DNA of 64,000 bases. Origin: Actinomycetota bacterium (GTDB lineage: Bacteria > Actinomycetota > Acidimicrobiia > IMCC26256 > PALSA-555). Numbering within the stretch: position 1 is the first letter of the stretch; each line of letters starts with the position of its first letter. The notes under the pieces are model-generated. The model worked only from the letters and a program-made list of their open reading frames with translations, had not been told where the DNA came from and searched no databases. Both the position numbers and the translations under genes were made by a program. The stretch is from the NCBI GenBank assembly GCA_016870355.1, contig VGBR01000001.1:438989-502988 (forward strand). The letters are read 5' to 3'. Positions 57,690 through 64,000 of this stretch are shown here, one piece after another.

Positions 57690-59200
57690 CGAGCGAATGC
57701 GTTCTTCGGTGGGTACGCGCCGAAGGTCGCGAGATGCTTCCCGATCCCGCTGGTGAACGCGTCGATGTACGCGAGCTTGCGCACCAAGTAGCTGCGCGTC
57801 TCCTTCGGGTCGAGGTAGAGGTTGTAGAGACGACCGTACGGATAGCGCTGGGTCACGCCCTCGAAACCACCCTGGCTGTGCACGTCGTGGTCGTCGTCGG
57901 AGATCGACGCGAGCATCAGCTTGTACTCGCCGACGCGCAACGCCGAGAACTGGTTGAGCAGCCAGTAGTACTGGTACTTCCGATGTGACAACGCCTGCGG
58001 TGAGATCAGGAACGACGTCTGGTCGACGCCGTCGATGAACCGATCTGCGGGCACCGCATCCGATCCCGCGAGCGTCAACGCGGTGGGAAGCAGGTCGGTG
58101 AACGCGAACAAGCCATCCGAAGCGCCGCCGGCCTCGATCATCCCTGGCCACGAGAAGATCCCTGGGACGCGGACACCGCCCTCCCATGTCGATCCCTTGG
58201 CACACCGGAAGGGTGTATACGCCGCGTCGGGCCACGTCTCCAGGTTCGGACCGTTGTCCGAAGACACGAACACGAGGGTGTGCTCGAGCTGACCGCTCTC
58301 ACGCAGTGCGTCCACGAGCCTGCCGACGATGTCATCCAGCTCGATGAGCGTGTCCTTGTAGGGGTGCTTGGCCGGTGACGCACCGAGATAGCGCTCGAGC
58401 GGGTAGTTGTCGAAGTGCGCGCCGCGCGTGCAGTGGTAGAGGAACCAGGGTTGCGATGCGTCGGACATCCGGCGGATGAAGTCGACCGAGTACGCCGCCC
58501 ACTTGTCGTCGAGCGTCGAGAGCACGGGAATCGTGACTTCCTCCACGTCTTCGAGCTCACCGCCCTTGGTGCCGTGGACGAAGCAGCGGTTGAACGGCTG
58601 GTTCTCTATCCATTCGGTGCGCGCCTCGGAGTACACGACCTCGGGAAAGAACGCGGGATCGCGCCACTCGCTGTACATGTCAGACACCGACAGGAACCCG
58701 TAGAAGTCGTCGAAGCCGACGCGCTGCGGCTGCGACGCCTGGTTCTCGCCCATGTGCCACTTGCCGACGGCTTGCGTCGTGTACCCGGCCTCGCTGAGCA
58801 GCTGCGACAACGTGATCTCGCCCTCGAGCCCACCTCGCTCGCCGTACATCGGCGGTCGCAACAGCCCGTGGCGCATCGGCAGCCGGCCGGTGAGCAGCGA
58901 CGCGCGCGACGGGCTGCACGAGGGCTCCGAGTAGCACGAGGTGAGCAGCAGGCCATCTCGGGCCAGCCGGTCGATGTTGGGCGTCGGCGCGCCGACCGCG
59001 ATGCCGCCGCCGTAGCAACCGAAGTCACCCCACCCCACGTCGTCGAACATGATGACGAGGAGGTTCGGACGGCAACCGTACGTCTTGACGTACTCGTCGA
59101 GGCGCGCCAGCGCGGCATTGGATTGCTCTTCATGCGCGAAGACGGGCTCACGGTGCGGGGCGACCTCGACGGTTGGTGTTGCGATCGTGTCGAACGACAT
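57686..59200 (-). CDS. Sulfatase (type I, formylglycine), apparently cytoplasmic
   Basis: A 504-residue alkaline-phosphatase-fold sulfatase. The formylglycine site is Cys95 in SEPSCSPSRASLLTGR (CxPSR). Metal ligands are Asp53-Asp54 in IMFDDVGWGDFGCYGGG and the Asp-Asn in VSSDNGPNLET; QAVGKWHMGENQ supplies Lys and His. The N-terminus (MSFDTIATPTVEVAPH) shows no signal peptide, unlike most sulfatases, although an in-frame hydrophobic extension (VAAVSLAGLSA) exists from 59236. ATG 59200 lies 5 nt after the Gfo/Idh stop. It hydrolyses a sulfate ester; with aldo-keto reductase and dehydrogenase neighbours a sulfated sugar or alcohol is plausible. No sulfatase-maturing enzyme is in the window. Confidence 0.88.
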   Translation of the reverse strand: MSFDTIATPTVEVAPHREPVFAHEEQSNAALARLDEYVKTYGCRPNLLVIMFDDVGWGDFGCYGGGIAVGAPTPNIDRLARDGLLLTSCYSEPSCSPSRASLLTGRLPMRHGLLRPPMYGERGGLEGEITLSQLLSEAGYTTQAVGKWHMGENQASQPQRVGFDDFYGFLSVSDMYSEWRDPAFFPEVVYSEARTEWIENQPFNRCFVHGTKGGELEDVEEVTIPVLSTLDDKWAAYSVDFIRRMSDASQPWFLYHCTRGAHFDNYPLERYLGASPAKHPYKDTLIELDDIVGRLVDALRESGQLEHTLVFVSSDNGPNLETWPDAAYTPFRCAKGSTWEGGVRVPGIFSWPGMIEAGGASDGLFAFTDLLPTALTLAGSDAVPADRFIDGVDQTSFLISPQALSHRKYQYYWLLNQFSALRVGEYKLMLASISDDDHDVHSQGGFEGVTQRYPYGRLYNLYLDPKETRSYLVRKLAYIDAFTSGIGKHLATFGAYPPKNAFAR

Positions 59201-59205
59201 GGCGC

Positions 59206-60318
59206 TCAGCCCTGCGAGGGATACGGCGGCCACCACGGTGGCGACACCGATCCCTCGATCGTTGCGGGGTCGACCGGACGTCGTTCGTTCGATGCTTCGT
59301 ACACCGCGAACACGAGCTGGAGCGTCTGGATCGCGAGGTCGGCGTCCATGTTTGGCTGCGTACCCGCCAACATCGAGTCGACGAAGTGCTTCGACGCGCC
59401 CGACATGGCGCTGGTCCAGCTGGCGTCGAGATCGCCGAACGACGTGGTGGATCCGTCCGCTCGGTAAAGCACCAACGGCGGGAGGTCCAGCATCTGTCCG
59501 GTGTAGCGAGTCACCCAGATGAAGCCGTCCGATCCCTGGATCTCGAAGAACTCATCGGCACCGAAGAACTCGCTGCGCATGAACATGTTCGGTGCGTACG
59601 TCACCTCCATGAGGCCGAGGAGGTCGTCGCGTTCGTACTCCCAGAACGCGGCGGTCGGCGCCTCGAAGAACAGCGGGCCTTGCCGAACCACCGCTTGCAC
59701 ACTCCGGATCCTCTGGTCACCCAGCCAGATTGCCGCCGCGTACTTGTGCCACACATCGTCGAACAGATGCCCGGCGGGACTGAGCTCGTTGAACCGCCAG
59801 ATGTAGCCCTCGACCTCGAGCGAGTCTCCGAACGTCGAGTTCGTGTGCCCGCCGACGAGCGTCTTCACCCGGATCATGTTTGGAGTTCCGATCGCGCCCC
59901 CGGCGATCAGCTCGCGCGCCTTGATGAGCGGCGGATAGTGCAGCGCGCACTCGCTCACCCGAAAGACGACGCCCGCCTTGTTGGCGGCTTCGACCATCTC
60001 GCGCGCCTCAGCAACTGAGTTTGCGATTGGCTTCTGGCAGGAGATGTGCTTTCCGGCTTGCGCAGCCGCGACCACATGGTCGCGGTGCATATGGGTAGGA
60101 GTAAGGATCTCGACCGCGTCGATCCCGTCGTCCGCGAGCAGCTTGTCGAGGTCGGTGTAGACCTTCGGCACACCCCATTCCTCTGCGACACGCACGGCCT
60201 TCTCTTCGCGCGGCTCGCACAGCGCGACGACGTCACAGTCCGGGTGATCGAGGTAACCCTGCGCGTTGAGCGGCGCGATGTTCCCGATGCCGACGATCCC
60301 CAGCCGCAACCGATCCAT
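59206..60318 (-). CDS. Gfo/Idh/MocA-family oxidoreductase
   Basis: A 370-residue NAD(P)-dependent dehydrogenase of the glucose-fructose oxidoreductase/inositol dehydrogenase family. LRLGIVGIGNIAPLNAQGYL is the Rossmann loop, EILTPTHMHRDHVVAAAQAG and ISCQKPIA (the EKP motif with Gln for Glu) follow, and the C-terminal half is the beta-sheet substrate domain. It oxidises a sugar, cyclitol or related polyol. ATG 60318 is used. It sits between the TetR and sulfatase genes on the same strand (15-bp and 5-bp gaps). Confidence 0.88.
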   Translation of the reverse strand: MDRLRLGIVGIGNIAPLNAQGYLDHPDCDVVALCEPREEKAVRVAEEWGVPKVYTDLDKLLADDGIDAVEILTPTHMHRDHVVAAAQAGKHISCQKPIANSVAEAREMVEAANKAGVVFRVSECALHYPPLIKARELIAGGAIGTPNMIRVKTLVGGHTNSTFGDSLEVEGYIWRFNELSPAGHLFDDVWHKYAAAIWLGDQRIRSVQAVVRQGPLFFEAPTAAFWEYERDDLLGLMEVTYAPNMFMRSEFFGADEFFEIQGSDGFIWVTRYTGQMLDLPPLVLYRADGSTTSFGDLDASWTSAMSGASKHFVDSMLAGTQPNMDADLAIQTLQLVFAVYEASNERRPVDPATIEGSVSPPWWPPYPSQG

Positions 60319-60333
60319 GGCGGGGAACAGTAC

Positions 60334-60942
60334 TCAGGAGCGGGCGACGGTCTCCTCGGCGCGCACACCACGCAAGCCGAACCAGACGAGCTCGCTGACC
60401 CAGCGCGCCAAGATCGCCGGATCCGCGCCGCCGCTCAACGCGTCGCGGCTCGTGGCCTCGGCGATCCCGATGAGTGCGTGCGCGAGCACCCGGCGGTGCT
60501 CAGTCGTGCCATCGATCTCGATCAGCTGGCTGATCGCATCGGCCGACTCGTCGAGCACGCGCTCGACGATCTCGGCGAACTCACTGTCATTTCTCGCCGA
60601 CGCGCCGAACAAGACGCGGAACGCCCCCTCGTTTGCCGACACGAAGCGGAAGTACGCGGCGAACCCCTCCTCGACGCGCTCCCGGCCGGTGTGCGCAGCG
60701 GAGGTCGCGGTGGCGAGCTCGCGAAGCAGCTGGTGACCGACGTCGTCGAGGAGCTCGACGAACAGCGCCCGCTTCGACGGGAAGTGTTGGTAGAGGACCG
60801 GCTTGGTGACACCCGCGGCCGCCGCGACGTCCTCCATTGAGGTCGCGTGAAACCCGTTGTCCGCGAACTGCGCGCAAGCCACGTCGAGCAGCTGACGTCG
60901 GCGTTGCTCGGCGGGGAGCCGCGTCGCCGGGGACCGACTCAT
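60334..60942 (-). CDS. TetR-family transcriptional regulator
   Basis: A 202-residue regulator. Residues about 10-60 form the TetR helix-turn-helix: RRRQLLDVACAQFADNGF, SMEDVAAAAGVTKPVLYQHF and SKRALFVELL. The C-terminal ligand domain has FGASARNDSEFAEIVERVL, common in regulators of acyl-CoA or steroid genes. ATG 60942 overlaps the aldo-keto reductase stop (ATGA), so it is translated within the operon it probably controls, with sulfatase and Gfo/Idh genes behind it. A near-palindrome at 61970-61985 is a candidate operator. Confidence 0.88.
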   Translation of the reverse strand: MSRSPATRLPAEQRRRQLLDVACAQFADNGFHATSMEDVAAAAGVTKPVLYQHFPSKRALFVELLDDVGHQLLRELATATSAAHTGRERVEEGFAAYFRFVSANEGAFRVLFGASARNDSEFAEIVERVLDESADAISQLIEIDGTTEHRRVLAHALIGIAEATSRDALSGGADPAILARWVSELVWFGLRGVRAEETVARS

Positions 60943-61943
60943 GCGCTCGACTTGAGCGGCATCTCGTAGCGATCCTCGTGGTCGAAGTTGCGTGACCAGA
61001 GGTCATCGAGCGCGGACTTCTCGTCGGCGGTGAGTGGCACCTCGGACGCGGCGGTGTACTCATGGATCTCGTCGACGGTCACGAAGGTCGGCAGCACCGT
61101 CGCGAATGCAGGTTTCGCGAGGATGCCCGCGACCGCCGCCTGACCGATGGTGCGTCCGGACTCCCAGAGGAACGCCAGGGTCTCGGCCTTCTCGAAGTTG
61201 TCGAGCATGTTCTCGCGGTTGCGATGCGCGCGGTGGTCGCCCTCGGGGAACACCGTGTCGGGTGTGACCTTGCCGGACAAGGTGTCCGAAGCGTGAGGCA
61301 CACGAGAGATGAGCGAGACGCGACCCTCGGCCACGTTCGGCTCCGCGGCGAAGGTGAGACCGGGCTCCTGCTCCAGGATGTTGAAGACGGTCTGGAGTGA
61401 GGCGATCGGCCGCGACTGCACGGATTCGAGACCTTCGTCGACCCAGCCGATGGCTGGGCCGAGGGCCACGCCGAGCTCGCGAATCTTGCCTTCCGTCTTG
61501 AGGCGCTCGAGTTCTTCCCACAGTGCGTCGTCGCGGACGGGCTCGATCCTCACGTTGTGCAGCTGGTACAGGTCGATGTGATCGGTTCGCAGCCGCGTGA
61601 GCGAATCCTCTAGCTGTCGGCGAATCGACTCCGGCCGCCAGTCCTGGGGCCGCTCAGACTGACCGGGGAACTTCCGAGGCGCGTCGATGTCGTAGCCACA
61701 CTTCGTGGTGAGCACGAGCTCGTCGCGATGCGACTTCAGGATGTCGACGAGCAAGGTCTCTCCGACGCCCTCGCTGCCGTAGACGGGTGCGGTGTCGATG
61801 AACGTGATGCCCGCGTCGAGCGCCGCGTGCAGCATCCCCTGCTTGTCCTCGACCTTGCCCCACCAATCGCTGGCGAGCGTCCAGGTTCCGAACCCGATCT
61901 CGGAAACCTCGAGGTCCGTCTCACCGAATCGGCGGTAACGCAT
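60939..61943 (-). CDS. Aldo-keto reductase
   Basis: A 334-residue AKR of the general bacterial (YhdN/AKR11-like) type. The N-terminus MRYRRFGETDLEVSEIGFGT is diagnostic. The catalytic tetrad is Asp in TFIDTAPVYGSEGVGE, Tyr in the same block, Lys in LVLTTKCGYD and His in IDLYQLHNVR; GVALGPAIGWVD lies in the NADP site region. AGGAG lies 8 nt before ATG 61943. It reduces a carbonyl, or oxidises a sugar or alcohol, with NADP. It heads the operon with TetR, Gfo/Idh and sulfatase. Confidence 0.88.
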   Translation of the reverse strand: MRYRRFGETDLEVSEIGFGTWTLASDWWGKVEDKQGMLHAALDAGITFIDTAPVYGSEGVGETLLVDILKSHRDELVLTTKCGYDIDAPRKFPGQSERPQDWRPESIRRQLEDSLTRLRTDHIDLYQLHNVRIEPVRDDALWEELERLKTEGKIRELGVALGPAIGWVDEGLESVQSRPIASLQTVFNILEQEPGLTFAAEPNVAEGRVSLISRVPHASDTLSGKVTPDTVFPEGDHRAHRNRENMLDNFEKAETLAFLWESGRTIGQAAVAGILAKPAFATVLPTFVTVDEIHEYTAASEVPLTADEKSALDDLWSRNFDHEDRYEMPLKSSA

Positions 61944-61969
61944 CGCGCGTCTCCTCTCACCTTCTACGT

Positions 61970-61985
61970 CACACCGTACGTGGTG
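61970..61985. promoter_or_regulatory. Near-palindrome upstream of the AKR-TetR operon
   Basis: CACACCGTACGTGGTG is palindromic at 12 of 16 positions around CGTACG, 26 nt before ATG 61943. It could be an operator for the TetR protein of this operon. On the minus strand it contains TACGGT, a possible -10 box. Confidence 0.28.
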
Positions 61986-62007
61986 CTCTCGGCGGGCGGC
62001 GAACTGC

Positions 62008-62277
62008 TCAATGCCGCGGGGCAGGACCTCCACGATCCTCACGTTCGGCGGCGCGAATCCCGTAGCCGAGCACCATCGGAAGTGGCAGCACCACGATGGC
62101 TGTGCCGAGTGCGGCGATGGTGACCACCACAGTCCAGCCCGGAAAGTCGCTGGCGACCCCAATCGCGAAGACGATGGCCGCGATCAACAGTGCACCGAAT
62201 CCCACTCGCTGCGCGATGCCGACCGCTCGAGCGATGCGTGCTCGGCGCTCACGAACGGGATCCGCCGGCTCGCTCAC
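62008..62277 (-). CDS. Small membrane protein with two helices
   Basis: An 89-residue protein starting at GTG 62277, overlapping the glycosyltransferase stop by GTGA. After a basic N-terminus (DPVRERRARIARAVG) two hydrophobic segments follow: VGFGALLIAAIVFAIGV and TVVVTIAALGTAIVVLPLP, then a short polar tail. No catalytic residue is visible. It is co-translated with the glycosyltransferase and could assist it or be a simple membrane protein of envelope assembly. Confidence 0.65.
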   Translation of the reverse strand: MSEPADPVRERRARIARAVGIAQRVGFGALLIAAIVFAIGVASDFPGWTVVVTIAALGTAIVVLPLPMVLGYGIRAAEREDRGGPAPRH

Positions 62278-63353
62278 CACTCTTCCCAACCTACCGCTGC
62301 GAATGCATCCCGCAATCGAGCGGGAAGGTCGTTGAGGTCGAAGTGCTTGCGAAGAAACTCGCGGTTGGCGTCGTCATCGCGTAACGAAGGATCACGAACG
62401 ACTTCGGCAACGCGACCGGGATCGTCGATCGAAAGGAGGTTCAGTCCGAGGTCGATGAGCTCGTCGAGCACTGGATAGTGCGCGACGACGACGGGTTTGC
62501 CAGCGACCGTCGCTTCGATGACCGGGTTTCCGAAGCCTTCCCAGCTCGATGGGAACACGACGACATCGGCCGCGGCGTAGGCGTCCTCAGGCCGCGCGGC
62601 GCGGCCTTCGGTCACCGGGAGTCCTGCTGACGCCACGAGCTCCTCGAGCTCGGGGCCGTACCCATCCTCGGCCGGGCCGGTGAGCCAGAACTGAACGGAG
62701 CGGGTGCCGACGTGTGCTTGCAGCGCCTGGGCGAACGCGATGCCGCGTTGCACCTCTTTTCTAGGGATGGCGCGCGTGGGTTGGAGCACGACGAGGTGGT
62801 CGGGCTGGAACCCCAGCGACGCCCGCGTGCCGGCGCGATCACCTTGTGGCGGTTGGAGATCGAAGGCGTTGCGGACGAGATGCGCTTCGATGCCCCGTTG
62901 CTCGAGTGCATGCGCCGCCAACCGGTTGATGGTGATGTGCAACGAGTTGGTTCGCTGCGGCGGGAAGCCTTGGAGATGCGCGAGGTGTGGGCGCTCCCAC
63001 GGAAGGTCGTGATGGTGGAACACGACGCGTCCTTCATACGCCGACAGCACCTCAGCGGCGATCGTGGACGCCTCGAGGTTGAGCGGTAGGGAGCACAGGT
63101 TCTCGACCACCACGACATCAGCGCCAGCTATCGACGCTGCAAGCGCATCGGGCTCCACTCGCGCCCCCGGAACTGGTGTGATCGCGAGGAAGGGGAGCCA
63201 GGTGTCATCGGGTCGTAACCCATCGACGAGCTCGCCAGCGATCCGACGGACGTTGAAGCCAAGCTCGTGAAACGCCCATTCCCACTTGCGCGCTTCGACG
63301 GAGACGCCGTCGACCCCACCCAGACGAAACGAGATGAACGCCGCGCCTGGCAT
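62274..63353 (-). CDS. Glycosyltransferase, GT4-like (GT-B fold)
   Basis: About 359 residues. The N-terminal acceptor domain begins AAFISFRLGGVDGVSVEARK; the donor domain has VLQPTRAIPRKEVQRGIAFA, FWLTGPAEDGYGPELEELV and the GT4 signature VVVFPSSWEGFGNPVIEATVAGKPVVV (segments of FPSSWEGFGNP and EATVAGKP), with the Glu-x7-Glu pattern present. It transfers a sugar from a nucleotide donor in the cytoplasm, perhaps onto a lipid or glycan of the envelope, or mannosylglycerate-like solutes. ATG 63353 is preferred to TTG 63359. Confidence 0.84.
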   Translation of the reverse strand: MPGAAFISFRLGGVDGVSVEARKWEWAFHELGFNVRRIAGELVDGLRPDDTWLPFLAITPVPGARVEPDALAASIAGADVVVVENLCSLPLNLEASTIAAEVLSAYEGRVVFHHHDLPWERPHLAHLQGFPPQRTNSLHITINRLAAHALEQRGIEAHLVRNAFDLQPPQGDRAGTRASLGFQPDHLVVLQPTRAIPRKEVQRGIAFAQALQAHVGTRSVQFWLTGPAEDGYGPELEELVASAGLPVTEGRAARPEDAYAAADVVVFPSSWEGFGNPVIEATVAGKPVVVAHYPVLDELIDLGLNLLSIDDPGRVAEVVRDPSLRDDDANREFLRKHFDLNDLPARLRDAFAAVGWEEW

Positions 63354-63395
63354 GACCAAGAGTCTTAGTCCAAGGCGCCGATGCCGACGCCGGGC

Positions 63396-63998
63396 TCAGC
63401 GTTCCCCGCGCTCCTGCGCGAGATGCGGCAGCCGGCGGTTCACACCGTCGAGCACCGCGCGCACCATTGCATCGTCGGGGTGCTGTCGAACGAGTGCAGA
63501 TCCGCACAAGCGAAGCTCATACGGCGGGTTGACGCTCACCAACGTGACGACTGCGACTTCGTCGACGCCGACGCGCACCTTTTCGGCGGCTTCGATGTCG
63601 ACACCTTGAATCCGGCCGAGCTGCTCGAGCGCGTCAATCGTTGCGGCGGCTACCAGACGTGCACGCGTTGCCGCAGCGATGGACCCCTCGGAGTAGCCGG
63701 TGGCTTCGTCGTCGCCGACGCGAAGCGACACCCGCACCGTGATTCGAGAGCCGGAGACGTGCGAGTCCACTGCCATGATCCGCGGTCGCACGACCACGGT
63801 GGGCGCGAAGGCCGCAGCCGTCTCCTCTTCATCGGGACTGAGCTGCACCACCGAGACGATGCGCCGGTCAACGTCGAGTCCAAACGAGGCCAACGCCACG
63901 GACTGGACGTCCCGCACGACCTGCTTGGCGTGCTTTCCGGTGTGGGCGAGGACGTGAACCTCGACCGGCCGATCCATGCTGTCGCCCACGATCCGCAC
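63396..63998 (-). CDS. Conserved protein of unknown function, possibly continuing beyond the window
   Basis: A 200-residue frame from GTG 63998 (or ATG 63977) to 63396. Text such as HTGKHAKQVVRDVQSVALAS, GLDVDRRIVSVVQL and YELRLCGSALVRQHPDDAM shows two repeated halves of an alpha/beta pattern: each holds strands followed by AAATIDALEQL-like helices. This suggests a duplicated small domain used for binding. No signal peptide, membrane helix or catalytic motif is seen. The natural start may lie past position 64000. I recognise no family. Confidence 0.55.
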   Translation of the reverse strand: MRIVGDSMDRPVEVHVLAHTGKHAKQVVRDVQSVALASFGLDVDRRIVSVVQLSPDEEETAAAFAPTVVVRPRIMAVDSHVSGSRITVRVSLRVGDDEATGYSEGSIAAATRARLVAAATIDALEQLGRIQGVDIEAAEKVRVGVDEVAVVTLVSVNPPYELRLCGSALVRQHPDDAMVRAVLDGVNRRLPHLAQERGER

Positions 63999-64000
63999 GG

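Noticed and set aside
1-64000. CRISPR arrays, complete IS elements, tRNA or rRNA genes
   Set aside because: None was found by eye: no regularly spaced repeats, no intact transposase, and no tRNA-like cloverleaf near the integrase remnant. A covariance-model scan would be needed to exclude a tRNA fully.

Overview
The window is GC-rich, densely coded DNA from an actinobacterium, most likely a soil or freshwater member of the Acidimicrobiia or a relative. This is inferred from gene content, not from a marker gene. The pointers are F420-type luciferase-like (LLM) oxidoreductases, a CYP124/125-like P450, an MMPL transporter, many acyl-CoA dehydrogenases, crotonases and CaiB transferases, a DUF222-HNH endonuclease under a Gram-positive type SOS box, and many starts that look leaderless (TANNNT about 4 to 11 nt before GTG or ATG). 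Genes in operons are very often joined by ATGA, GTGA, TGATG or even CTGA stop/start overlaps. I saw no rRNA, tRNA, CRISPR array, complete insertion sequence or replication origin.

Layout. 0-13 kb: a nucleotidyltransferase cut by the window edge, an anchored surface protein, an MMPL transporter with a GNAT, a CaiB/cupin pair, a secreted protein, an LLM oxidoreductase divergent from a P450, a nitroreductase, a glycine-rich membrane protein, and an ACAD10-like phosphotransferase divergent from a lipocalin-like protein. 13-20 kb: a tightly coupled minus-strand acyl-CoA operon (crotonase, acyl-CoA dehydrogenase, two tandem crotonases, acyl-CoA ligase, then a frameshifted substrate-binding protein). 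19-28 kb: amidohydrolase, an aminotransferase with an unknown partner, a transaminase/omega-amidase pair, a TauD-type dioxygenase, and an acyl-CoA ligase with an SDR. 28-34 kb: cytochrome bd oxidase (cydAB), then a coupled cassette of amidohydrolase, 61-residue protein and PLP lyase, then an alpha/beta hydrolase broken by one in-frame TGA. 34-41 kb: envelope and lipid genes (secreted proteins, OafA-type acyltransferase with an SGNH-like tail, PlsY-like, MFS, DegV) and a CysQ-like phosphatase. 41-45 kb: anchored surface protein and a molybdate operon (Mop-domain regulator, modA, modB, modC). 45-50 kb: SOS-controlled HNH gene, acyl-CoA dehydrogenase, and a recombination scar where an integrase remnant runs into a GGDEF-EAL gene that has lost its GGDEF motif. 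50-57 kb: catabolic genes (LLM, CaiB, epimerase, SDRs, crotonases, cupin, LLM). 57-64 kb: a minus-strand operon of aldo-keto reductase, TetR, Gfo/Idh dehydrogenase and cytosolic-looking sulfatase, then a small membrane protein, a glycosyltransferase and an unknown gene.

Together the genes describe an aerobic heterotroph that activates carboxylic acids to CoA esters, oxidises them with acyl-CoA dehydrogenases, atypical crotonases and SDRs, and uses P450, F420/flavin and Fe(II)/2-oxoglutarate enzymes on unusual substrates. No complete known pathway for a named substrate can be assigned from this window. The most unusual items are the integrase/GGDEF-EAL junction, a 38-nt intergenic repeat whose hairpin is kept by compensatory change, an SOS box lying on a start codon, small tandem duplications at two mod gene junctions, and several small coupled cassettes without an obvious named role.
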